64,000 bases of DNA from NCBI RefSeq assembly GCF_000397205.1, contig NC_021237.1, positions 6,207,001-6,271,000 on the forward strand. The letters are read 5' to 3'. Shown piece by piece: positions 41,821 through 49,595 of the stretch. The stretch is from Pseudomonas protegens CHA0 (GTDB lineage: Bacteria > Pseudomonadota > Gammaproteobacteria > Pseudomonadales > Pseudomonadaceae). The translations under genes were made by a program, and so were the position numbers. Under the pieces are notes generated by a model. That model was given only the letters and a program-made list of their open reading frames with translations, did not search any database and was not told where the DNA came from. Numbering within the stretch: position 1 is the stretch's first letter; each line of letters begins with the position of its first letter.

Positions 41821-42468
41821 TTTCTGAATCGTTCAACAAATAGCCCCCTTTCCTTTCCACCCACACAAGCTCAGTTAACCCTGGACAGGGTTGGTATAGA
41901 CCCTAGAAGCCCCTTCTGCCCTCATCGCCGACCGCCGATACATGCAGTCAACTTCTACTGCCATAGCGCAACCTCATCAGTTGCGCGGAGAGTTAAACCT
42001 CCACTAAAGACGTGCGGCGGATACTGGTCTGACGCGAACTGGCGGCGACCCTGACCGATCCGCCGCTCCTGAATCTGAAGCACGTCGTTCTGTGAGACGT
42101 CCAGATCCTGGCGCATGGTCAGAGCCTGCAAGCGCCAAACAGCTGGATCCGATCTAAGGACGTGAATCTATTCAAGATTGTTTGCAATACGCTCACCCCA
42201 CTGGCGGGTATGAACACTCAACTCGCCGAGCATATTTATTAGCAGGCCCTGCCGCCGAGCAATGCTAATGCACTCAAATATACTCATGCGATTCCAAGCT
42301 TTAAAAAGTCAACTGACAACAAAACAATTAACATCACATTATCGACCAACTACAAGAGAGAGCCTAAATAGATATATCAATCAGCCAGAACCTTACAATT
42401 CAACAATCAAACATCAACGCAAAAACACCATCATGCATACCCATACAGCAACTACATCGTATTCACAA
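41818..42468. other. AT-rich, apparently non-coding left half of the insert
   Basis: About 650 bases without a convincing gene. The first part (to about 42180) has intermediate GC and a possible degraded reading frame on the minus strand. From about 42260 to 42470 the plus strand is strongly A/C-rich and poor in G. An open frame at 42262-42543 on the plus strand only reflects that composition. Confidence 0.6.
41955..42116 (-). pseudogene. Possible gene relic in the insert
   Basis: On the minus strand a 53-codon frame starts MRQDLDVSQNDVLQIQERR and ends TDEVALWQ. The same frame extends upstream through RSDPAVWRLQALT to an in-frame TAG near 42168, beyond which it continues as HTRQWGERIANNLE. 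The sequence looks protein-like (balanced, charged, no low complexity), which suggests the tail of a decayed gene. I do not recognise the family, and chance remains possible. Confidence 0.2.
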
Positions 42469-43506
42469 TTAAAGCGAACTTATTATCAGCGTAAGCACCA
42501 CCTGAATTCTTCCTGCTTCAATATTTTTAAAATCGCGCTCTAACCTAGCCAAAAAGTGGTGCGTTATTCTTTCTCCGCTCAGGCTATAATCACCACCTCT
42601 CATCAAATAAGATTTATTTAAATCAATCATTTTCCCCTTAGCATTTGCCACTGTGATCAATATGCCTTTGGCGCACCCCTCGCATCGGTCATTTTCCAGC
42701 CTTCCATCTGTTCGTATATTTTTCGACTGAAAATGGAAACTGGCAACGCTGTTGAATTCTTCGGCTGCGCTTTGGCTGCCACAACTCCCAAGCGTAAGAT
42801 CAAATTTCTTTTCTACCATGCCGCCATCTGCAAGGTGATATGGATTCACTCCTTCGAAGTCAACTGTTTTGTTTGCGTCAACCATTCGGCAGTCTGCTAC
42901 CAGCAGTTTGGCGGCTGAATAAAATGCATAGTGCCCCCAAGTATTGCTAGTGGTTATACCTTTCCAGTATGAGTAGATATAGCTACTTGGAGGCAGTCGC
43001 AGCTCATGCAACCCTGGCCCGAGGGAGGTTCTCGGCTTGGTTTTAATGAACTCCACTGCTTGATCCAATGAGACCGCGTAGTACCCGCCTTTTTTTGGCT
43101 GGACCAGGAAAACTTCGTCCCAATGGTCACATGGTATGGCTCTACCATAAGCCGATCTATATCGCACTCCAACTCCATCAATCGGCGTGCTGCAAATGTC
43201 ACCAGGCTCGCCTGTACCAGGAACAACTTGCAGACTAAAGCCCAACTTTCCGTAAGGTTCTTCTACAGCGTTACATGTCACTGCACCCACCAGCGCTGCG
43301 GTTCCGAGAACACCTCCAACTTCCACCTCAGAGAAAGGGCGTAAGTATCCGAGCTTAAAAGATATAGAGTTACTACCCAGCTCCGCTCCGGAGTTACAGT
43401 AATTATTTCGATAATCCGCACTTACGAAACCGGAATAGATCACACAAACAAAAAATATTACAAGATAGCTCCGAAAAAAACTGTAACCGCCTAAATAACT
43501 AATCAT
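42469..43506 (-). CDS. Orphan fimbrial tip-adhesin-like secreted protein
   Basis: This 345-residue protein has a hydrophobic signal segment (SYLVIFFVCVIYSGFVSA, cleavage near residue 30). A ~170-residue N-terminal domain with paired cysteines follows (NYCNSG, VTCNAVEE, DICSTP, IPCDHW). The C-terminal ~140 residues look like a type 1 pilin domain: ADCRMVDANKTVDFEGV, FDLTLGSCGS, CEGCAKGILITVANAKG and a closing strand with ARLERDFKNIEAGRIQVVLTLII. A lectin plus pilin layout is that of FimH-type tip adhesins, which need a periplasmic chaperone and an outer-membrane usher, neither of which is in this window. The gene is clearly AT-richer than all its neighbours and has a weak ribosome-binding site. 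It may be transferred cargo or a stranded fragment. Family call is by pattern only. Confidence 0.55.
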   Translation of the reverse strand: MISYLGGYSFFRSYLVIFFVCVIYSGFVSADYRNNYCNSGAELGSNSISFKLGYLRPFSEVEVGGVLGTAALVGAVTCNAVEEPYGKLGFSLQVVPGTGEPGDICSTPIDGVGVRYRSAYGRAIPCDHWDEVFLVQPKKGGYYAVSLDQAVEFIKTKPRTSLGPGLHELRLPPSSYIYSYWKGITTSNTWGHYAFYSAAKLLVADCRMVDANKTVDFEGVNPYHLADGGMVEKKFDLTLGSCGSQSAAEEFNSVASFHFQSKNIRTDGRLENDRCEGCAKGILITVANAKGKMIDLNKSYLMRGGDYSLSGERITHHFLARLERDFKNIEAGRIQVVLTLIISSL

Positions 43507-44062
43507 GACTTCATCGCCCTAGTCGCTTGGAAAACTCACCTCTTAAAATTCTATTTCATTCAAACCGACCACGATCTAAGGCAATTCTTAAAAAACACGC
43601 CTAAAGACAGATTTTCGGAGGTGGGACACACCTTGAACAAGTTAAATTCTTAGTGAGTGATACGGCACCCTGAAAACAAATAGAGCGTCCAAAAATTCGT
43701 ATCTATCGACAAGATCGAATTTCCAACTGTGAAACATCCGACCGACCAAATCGCAGTTACTTAATTACGGGGAGGTAGTAGTGGGCGATAAACCTCCAGC
43801 TGCAAGCCTCCGCTCTCCGATGGACACTTTTTAAGGCAGCCACCGATGATAATCCGTATAGGTATACATTAGTAACCACACATAAATCGGATGTAGAAAG
43901 CATTCCCCCGCTCGCCGACGAGTTCTGCACTCACTTTTTTGCCCATCTCAAGATCGCGGCGCGTACCGACTGCAGAGGCGGCGGGGCGTATGTCTCGAAG
44001 CCCACCAAACACAAAATCCATGCAATGCGCAGCTCTGTGTTATTGCTTGAAAAGCAAACCTC
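43507..44062. other. Non-coding right part of the insert and its boundary
   Basis: About 555 bases with no supported gene. It presumably holds the adhesin promoter. A GGGGAGG followed by GTG at about 43782 opens only a 17-codon frame (MGDKPPAASLRSPMDTF), possibly the stub of a truncated gene. GC returns to the genomic level near 43930. The repeat of the tRNA end begins at 44000. Confidence 0.5.
44000..44040 (+). repeat. Right, degraded copy of the tRNA 3' end (attR-like)
   Basis: GCCCACCAAACA is identical to 41780-41791, and the following bases align without gaps to the tRNA terminator, including GCAATGCGC and AGCT. The hairpin symmetry has been partly lost by substitutions, as expected for an old, non-selected copy. 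The 5' part of the tRNA is not present. Confidence 0.5.
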
Positions 44063-44063
44063 A

Positions 44064-44363
44064 TCAAGTCTTGGTCCGATAGCGCTCTTTCAACATGGGG
44101 CGAATTTTCAGGCGATCTTCCGGCGCCCACTCCCACACGGTTTCCAGTTCTTCGGTGACGGTTTGCACACTGATTCCCGGAAGCAGGACGACGAAGGTAT
44201 TCCTTTGCAGACAGTGCAATTCTGCACGGCCTGCGCCAGGTGCATCCCCCTCCCTCTCCTGAAGGCTTTCATAGAAGGCCAGGGCCTCGACCACCGTGTG
44301 GAAATGCTCGACCGCATCCTGAAAGCCTGAAAGAGACAGCCTGTACGTCATGCCGAAATCCAT
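44064..44363 (-). CDS. Small hypothetical protein
   Basis: This is a ~99-residue acidic protein starting MDFGMTYRLSLSGFQDAVEHFHTVVEALAFYESLQE and ending KIRPMLKERYRTKT. The ATG at 44363 follows GTGGGA at 6-7 bases; in-frame ATGs at 44369 and 44420 would lengthen it. GC content is like the rest of the genome, unlike the AT-rich insert next to it, so it probably belongs to the chromosome backbone and marks the right edge of the insert. No domain was recognised and there is no signal peptide or membrane helix. It faces away from gcd-like gene transcription only by a short gap. Confidence 0.5.
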   Translation of the reverse strand: MDFGMTYRLSLSGFQDAVEHFHTVVEALAFYESLQEREGDAPGAGRAELHCLQRNTFVVLLPGISVQTVTEELETVWEWAPEDRLKIRPMLKERYRTKT

Positions 44364-44541
44364 ATTCATTCCCACTATTTCGGGACCTGGAAAAGGCGGC
44401 TTTTTTAGCAAAATGCCCACAAACAGTATCTAAGACAGTTCTTATTTACACTCCCCTGCAGGCAACCACCAACGCCCTCCCGGAACATGCCCCGCCTTCC
44501 CCAAATCGCACGGGGCTGAAGCCCGTTGCCTGCGCCCATGA

Positions 44542-44566
44542 AAAAGCCGCGCATTGCGCGGCTTTT
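44542..44566. terminator. Terminator downstream of the PQQ dehydrogenase
   Basis: AAAAGCCGCGC-ATT-GCGCGGCTTTT has an 11-base stem with A/T tails on both sides, so it can work in either direction. It lies 21 bases past the dehydrogenase stop (minus strand). The sequence is nearly the same as the tRNA terminator at 41793-41817. Confidence 0.85.
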
Positions 44567-44587
44567 CATGGTGTTGCCAGGCTGCGC

Positions 44588-46963
44588 TTATTTCTTGGGC
44601 AACGCGTAAGCAATCACGTAGTCCCCACGATCCGTCGACTGCCGCGCACCGCCAGCGGTGAGCAGGATGTACTGGCGACCGGTCTTGGGCGACACGTAGG
44701 TCATGGGGCCCGACTGGCTGCCTACGGGCAGGCGCGCCTTCCAGATCTCATTGCCATTGCCGGTATCGAAGGCCCGCAGGTAGAAATCCTGGGTACCGGC
44801 GAAGAACAGCAGGCCGGATTGGGTAGCCAGGGACGCGCCCAGGGTCGGCATGCCAATCGGGATCGGCAGGTGCATGCGGATCCCCAGCGGGCCGGTGTCC
44901 TGCACGGTACCCACCGGCACTTGCCACACCAGCTTGCGGGTCTTCAGGTCGATGGCCGACATGGTACCGAACGGCGGCTTCTGGCAGGGAATGCCCGCCG
45001 CCGAGAGGAAGCGCTGGCGCATGGCGCCGAACGGCGTGCCTTCCTGGGGCACCACGCCCATCTCGATGCCACTGGCACCAGCGGCGATCTGGTCCCGGGG
45101 AATCATGTAGTTGGCCAGGCCCAGACGCATGTCGTTGACGAACATGTAGTTGCTGGTGGGGTCCACCGACACGCTGCCCCAGTTCATGCCGCCCAGGGAG
45201 CCCGGAAACTGCAACGCATGATCCAGGCCCGGCGGGGTGTACACACCCTCATGGCGCATGCCCTTGAACTGGATACGGCACATCAGCTGGTCGAAGGGAG
45301 TCGCGCCCCACATGTCGGACTCGGTCAGGGTCTGGTTGCCGATCGACGGCATTTCCACCGAGAACGGCTGGGTCGGCGAATACCGCTCGCCCGGCACATT
45401 GCCCTGGGGCACGGGGCGCTCTTCCACCCGGGCAATCGGCTTGCCGGTCTCACGGTTGAGCAGGAATATCTCGCCCTGCTTGGTGACCTGGGCCAGCGCC
45501 GGTTGCACACCGCCCTTGTCGTCCGGAATGTCGTACAGCAGCGGCTGTGCCGGCAGGTCGAAGTCCCAGAGGTCGTGATGGGTGGTCTGGAAGTGCCAGC
45601 GAACCTGGCCGGTCTTCACGTCGATGGCGACGATGGAGGAGTTCCACTTGTCGTCGAACTCGGTGCGCTGGCCGCCGAAGAAATCCGGGGTGGCGTTGCC
45701 AGTGGGCAGGTACACCAGGCCCAGCTTGGCGTCATAGGACATTGCCGACCAGACGTTGGGCGTGCCACGGGTGTAGGTTTCACCCGCCGGCGGGCGCTTG
45801 GTGGTGGCCGGGTTGCCCGGGTCCCAGGCCCACATCAGCTCGCCGCTGCGCACATCGAAAGCCCGAACCACGCCCGGCGGTTCGCCGGTGGAGAAGTTGT
45901 CCGCCACCCGGCCGCCGACGATCACCACGGTGCCCGCCACCAACGGTGTCGAAGTCTGCTGGTAGTAGCCCGGCTTGATCTCGCCCATGTCGGTTTTCAG
46001 ATCGACCGTGCCCTGGTTGCCAAAGTCTTCACAGGGCTTGCCGGTTTCAGCGTTGATCGCGATCAGGCGCGCATCACCGGTCGGCAGGAACAGGCGCTTG
46101 GTGCAGGCCGCCGGAGCAGCGGGCGCCGAAGCATCGGCTACCGGGGTGGCAGAGGCGTCGAAATAACCCAGGCCGCGGCAGCGCTGCCAGTTTGGCGCGT
46201 AGCCCTGAGGGTCGAACTTCCAGCGCTCGGCGCCGGTGTCGGCGTCCAGGGCGAACACCTTGCCGTAGGCGGTGCAGGTGTAGACGGTATCGCCGATCTG
46301 GAGGGGTGTGTTCTGGTCTTCGGCACCAGCGCCGTTGCTTTCGGGCAGGTCACCGGTGCGGAAGGTCCAGGCCACCTGCAACTGGTCGATGTTGCCCTTG
46401 TTGATCTGGTCCAGTGCGGCGAAGCGGTTGCCCGCAGTGGTATTGCCCCAGTGGGCCCAGTCTTTCTGTTCCGTCCCGGGAGCCACCGGCTGGACCGCTG
46501 GCACCTTATCCGCCTTGACCACATGGGTCGGCACGAACATGTAGGCCAGGGTCGCGACCACACCGAACCCCAACAGCCCAGCCAGGCCATAGGCACCGCG
46601 CCCGGCATGGGCTCCGGAGGCACGCACCAGGGTCGGGTAGATCAGCGCCACCACGAGGCCGATCACGGCGAAGGTCAGTACCCGCGAGACCAGCGGCCAG
46701 TATTCCAGGCCCGCATCCCAGACCGCCCAGATCGCCGTCAGCACCAGGGCCACCCCATACAGCCAGGCACCACGCGGGTTGCGCCGCGCGATCAACAGCC
46801 CGGACACCAGCATCGCCAGGCCCATCAACAGGAAATAGGCACTGCCGCCCAGGCTCAGGAGGTAACCCCCGCCTGCGGCCAGGCCCAGCCCGATCAGGGC
46901 AATCAGGATACCCAGCCCCCCGAGCAACCATTTGCTGCCGGCGGCAGCCCCCGTGTTTTTCAT
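44588..46963 (-). CDS. Membrane-bound PQQ-dependent dehydrogenase (glucose/quinate/shikimate family)
   Basis: This 791-residue quinoprotein has an N-terminal ~150 residues containing about five membrane helices (LLGGLGILIALIGLGLAAGGG onward). A periplasmic eight-bladed propeller follows, with tryptophan-docking motifs (VAWTFRTGDLPESNGAG, RAFDVRSGELMWAWDPGN, AIDVKTGQVRWHFQTTHHDLWDFDLPAQP) and a C-terminal AGGARQSTDRGDYVIAYALPKK. Domain plan and length match E. coli Gcd (796). It oxidises its substrate in the periplasm and passes electrons to ubiquinone. The detailed sequence departs from the common Pseudomonas glucose dehydrogenase as I remember it, so quinate/shikimate or another polyol is possible and no symbol is given. 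It lies 6 kb from pqqFABCDE, whose product it needs. Confidence 0.88.
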   Translation of the reverse strand: MKNTGAAAGSKWLLGGLGILIALIGLGLAAGGGYLLSLGGSAYFLLMGLAMLVSGLLIARRNPRGAWLYGVALVLTAIWAVWDAGLEYWPLVSRVLTFAVIGLVVALIYPTLVRASGAHAGRGAYGLAGLLGFGVVATLAYMFVPTHVVKADKVPAVQPVAPGTEQKDWAHWGNTTAGNRFAALDQINKGNIDQLQVAWTFRTGDLPESNGAGAEDQNTPLQIGDTVYTCTAYGKVFALDADTGAERWKFDPQGYAPNWQRCRGLGYFDASATPVADASAPAAPAACTKRLFLPTGDARLIAINAETGKPCEDFGNQGTVDLKTDMGEIKPGYYQQTSTPLVAGTVVIVGGRVADNFSTGEPPGVVRAFDVRSGELMWAWDPGNPATTKRPPAGETYTRGTPNVWSAMSYDAKLGLVYLPTGNATPDFFGGQRTEFDDKWNSSIVAIDVKTGQVRWHFQTTHHDLWDFDLPAQPLLYDIPDDKGGVQPALAQVTKQGEIFLLNRETGKPIARVEERPVPQGNVPGERYSPTQPFSVEMPSIGNQTLTESDMWGATPFDQLMCRIQFKGMRHEGVYTPPGLDHALQFPGSLGGMNWGSVSVDPTSNYMFVNDMRLGLANYMIPRDQIAAGASGIEMGVVPQEGTPFGAMRQRFLSAAGIPCQKPPFGTMSAIDLKTRKLVWQVPVGTVQDTGPLGIRMHLPIPIGMPTLGASLATQSGLLFFAGTQDFYLRAFDTGNGNEIWKARLPVGSQSGPMTYVSPKTGRQYILLTAGGARQSTDRGDYVIAYALPKK

Positions 46964-47135
46964 CTTAAAAACTCTCCCATCTTCAAAACCTGACGGCGAG
47001 AATGTACTAACCAGTTACTTATGACAATCTGTCGCAGGTCATTTGTTTCAAAAAAATTCCCGACTCACAGAGCGTAGCTGTCGCTTGCGCCATGTTCTCC
47101 GGGAGCTGCGGCGGGTGTTCACGGGAGCCTGTAAC

Positions 47136-47633
47136 ATGTGCGCTCCCCCGATAGCCGTGCTGGAGCCCACCTTGTCCGATAGCCGCCCTCCCGTTCTTGA
47201 CGAAGTCGACCGTCAATTGATCGCAGCCTTGCAGATCAACGCCCGCGAAAGCGTGGCGATGCTGGCCCGGCAGTTGGGTATCGCCCGCACCACCGTGACC
47301 TCGCGCCTGGCCCGCCTGGAAAAGACCCGGGTCATTACCGGATATGGCGTGCGCCTGGGGCAGCGGGTAGTCGATGGCGGCTTGCAGGCGTATGTCGGCA
47401 TCAAGGTCCAGCCGCGCTCTGGCAAGGAAGTGCTGCGGCGCCTGAGCGGCATGGCGCAGGTCCAGCAACTGTGTGCGGTCAGCGGCGAATTCGACTATGT
47501 GGCCTGGCTGCGCACCGACTCACCGGAACAGCTGGACCAGTTGCTGGACCAGATCGGCAGCGTTGACGGCGTGGAGAAAACCACCACCTCGATCATCCTC
47601 AGCAGCAAGATCGATCGCGGGCACGCGCTGTAA
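47136..47633 (+). CDS. Lrp/AsnC-family transcriptional regulator
   Basis: This is a ~165-residue regulator. The N-terminal winged helix-turn-helix reads LDEVDRQLIAALQINARESVAMLARQLGIARTTVTSRLARLEKTRVITGYGVRLG, followed by the RAM effector domain (KVQPRSGKEVLRRLSGMAQVQQLCAVSGEFDYVAWL). The ATG at 47136 is preceded by CGGGAG; a TTG at 47172 (LSDSRPPVLDEV, with TGGAG upstream) would give the more standard family N-terminus and cannot be excluded. It is co-directional with davB 168 bases downstream, an arrangement also found in P. putida, and is the likely lysine- or aminovalerate-responsive regulator of davBA. It is divergent from the PQQ dehydrogenase. Confidence 0.88.
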   Translation: MCAPPIAVLEPTLSDSRPPVLDEVDRQLIAALQINARESVAMLARQLGIARTTVTSRLARLEKTRVITGYGVRLGQRVVDGGLQAYVGIKVQPRSGKEVLRRLSGMAQVQQLCAVSGEFDYVAWLRTDSPEQLDQLLDQIGSVDGVEKTTTSIILSSKIDRGHAL

Positions 47634-47801
47634 GGTGCGCCCTGCCAATCAGCCAATCTGACGCACAAATTCGTCATATCGATAAATAACCGAGCATAAC
47701 GACGACAGTTTGCGTCTTATTTACGTGTTTCACCCTCTCTAGAATGGCTGCCATCTTTTCCTATACTCAGCACTCTGCTGAGCCGCCCGCCAAGGTCAGC
47801 C

Positions 47802-49484
47802 ATGAACAAGAACAATCGCCATCCTGCAGACGGTAAGAAGCCGATCACCATTTTCGGCCCGGACTTCCCTTTCGCCTTCGACGACTGGATCGAGCATCCT
47901 GCCGGCCTGGGCAGCATTCCCCAGGCACGGCACGGCACCGAAGTGGCGATTGTCGGCGCCGGTATCGCCGGGCTGGTGGCGGCCTACGAGCTGATGAAGC
48001 TGGGCCTCAAGCCAGTGGTCTATGAAGCCTCGAAAATGGGCGGCCGCCTGCGCTCCCAGGCCTTTGAGGGAGCCGAGGGGATCATCGCCGAGCTGGGTGG
48101 CATGCGCTTTCCGGTGTCGTCCACGGCCTTCTACCATTACGTCGACAAGCTCGGCCTTGAAACCAAGCCCTTTCCCAACCCGCTGACCCCGGCCTCGGGC
48201 AGTACCGTCATCGACCTCGAAGGCCAGACCCACTACGCCCAGAAACTCGCCGACCTGCCGGCGCTGTTCCAGGAAGTCGCCGATGCCTGGGCCGATGCCC
48301 TGGAAGATGGTTCGCGCTTCAGCGAAATCCAGCAGGCAATCCGTGACCGCGACGTGCCGCGCCTCAAGGAACTGTGGAACACCCTGGTGCCGCTGTGGGA
48401 CGACCGCACCTTCTACGACTTCGTCGCCACCTCCAAGGCCTTCGCCAAGCTGTCGTTCCATCACCGTGAGGTGTTCGGCCAGGTGGGCTTCGGCACCGGC
48501 GGCTGGGACTCGGACTTCCCCAACTCGATGCTGGAAATCTTCCGCGTGGTCATGACCAACTGCGACGACCACCAGCACCTGGTGGTGGGCGGCGTCGAGC
48601 AGGTGCCCCTGGGCATCTGGCGCCACGTGCCGGAGCGTTGTGCCCACTGGCCGGCCGGTACCAGCCTCAGCTCGCTGCACCACGGCGCGCCGCGTACCGG
48701 GGTCAAGCGCATTGCCCGGGCCGCCGACGGCCGTTTCAGCGTCACCGACAACTGGGGCGACACCCGGGAATACGCCGCGGTGCTGACCACCTGCCAGAGC
48801 TGGCTGCTGACCACCCAGATCGAATGCGAGGAATCGCTGTTCTCGCAAAAGATGTGGATGGCCCTGGACCGCACCCGCTACATGCAGTCGTCGAAGACCT
48901 TCGTCATGGTCGACCGGCCGTTCTGGAAGGACAAGGATCCGCAAACCGGTCGCGACCTGATGAGCATGACCCTCACCGACCGCCTGACCCGCGGCACCTA
49001 CCTGTTCGACAACGGCGACGACAAGCCGGGGGTGATCTGCCTGTCCTACTCGTGGATGAGCGATGCCCTGAAGATGCTCCCGCAGCCTGTGGAAAAACGC
49101 GTGAAGCTGGCCCTGGATGCGCTGAAGAAGATCTACCCCAAGGTGGATATCGCCAGCCGTATCATCGGCGACCCGATCACCGTCTCCTGGGAGGCCGACC
49201 CGCACTTCCTCGGTGCCTTCAAGGGCGCGCTGCCGGGCCACTACCGCTACAACCAGCGGATGTACGCGCACTTCATGCAGGACGACATGCCCGCCGAGCA
49301 GCGCGGTATCTTCATCGCTGGTGACGATGTCTCCTGGACTCCGGCCTGGGTCGAGGGTGCGGTGCAGACCTCGCTGAACGCGGTGTGGGGGATCATGAAG
49401 CACTTCGGTGGCGCTACTCACGCCGAGAACCCGGGCCCGGGGGATGTGTTCCACGAGATCGGGCCGATTGCCCTGGCCGACTGA
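47802..49484 (+). CDS. davB: L-lysine 2-monooxygenase
   Basis: This 560-residue FAD amine oxidase/monooxygenase converts L-lysine and O2 to 5-aminopentanamide, CO2 and water. The dinucleotide-binding motif TEVAIVGAGIAGLVAAYELMKLGLKPVVYEAS lies near residues 45-78, followed by MGGRLRSQ and GGMRFPVSS. The C-terminal FAD segment is FIAGDDVSWTPAWVEGAVQTSLNAVWGI. It resembles tryptophan 2-monooxygenases; the lysine assignment rests on the adjacent davA-type amidase and the Lrp regulator, as in P. putida. A hairpin at 49510 and 111 bases separate it from davA. Confidence 0.92.
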   Translation: MNKNNRHPADGKKPITIFGPDFPFAFDDWIEHPAGLGSIPQARHGTEVAIVGAGIAGLVAAYELMKLGLKPVVYEASKMGGRLRSQAFEGAEGIIAELGGMRFPVSSTAFYHYVDKLGLETKPFPNPLTPASGSTVIDLEGQTHYAQKLADLPALFQEVADAWADALEDGSRFSEIQQAIRDRDVPRLKELWNTLVPLWDDRTFYDFVATSKAFAKLSFHHREVFGQVGFGTGGWDSDFPNSMLEIFRVVMTNCDDHQHLVVGGVEQVPLGIWRHVPERCAHWPAGTSLSSLHHGAPRTGVKRIARAADGRFSVTDNWGDTREYAAVLTTCQSWLLTTQIECEESLFSQKMWMALDRTRYMQSSKTFVMVDRPFWKDKDPQTGRDLMSMTLTDRLTRGTYLFDNGDDKPGVICLSYSWMSDALKMLPQPVEKRVKLALDALKKIYPKVDIASRIIGDPITVSWEADPHFLGAFKGALPGHYRYNQRMYAHFMQDDMPAEQRGIFIAGDDVSWTPAWVEGAVQTSLNAVWGIMKHFGGATHAENPGPGDVFHEIGPIALAD

Positions 49485-49509
49485 AACCGGCGGCCGGGCA
49501 GGCGCTCGT

Positions 49510-49532
49510 CCCCGCAGGCTTGCCCTGCGGGG
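49510..49532 (+). terminator. Hairpin between davB and davA
   Basis: CCCCGCAGG-CTTGC-CCTGCGGGG is a perfect 9-base stem 25 bases past the davB stop. No T-run follows, so partial attenuation or mRNA stabilisation between the two pathway genes is more likely than full termination. Confidence 0.45.
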
Positions 49533-49595
49533 ATGTCGTACGAACCTGCGACAGCGGCTACAGTGGCCGGTCTGTCAGTGAGTGGAGTGAAGACC

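Noticed and set aside
42262..42543. 93-codon open frame in the insert
   Set aside because: Thr/Asn/His/Gln-rich translation reflects the A/C-rich composition, has no ribosome-binding site and overlaps the adhesin 3' end.
44240..46993. Long plus-strand open frame (917 codons)
   Set aside because: Antisense to the PQQ dehydrogenase, which has clear propeller motifs.
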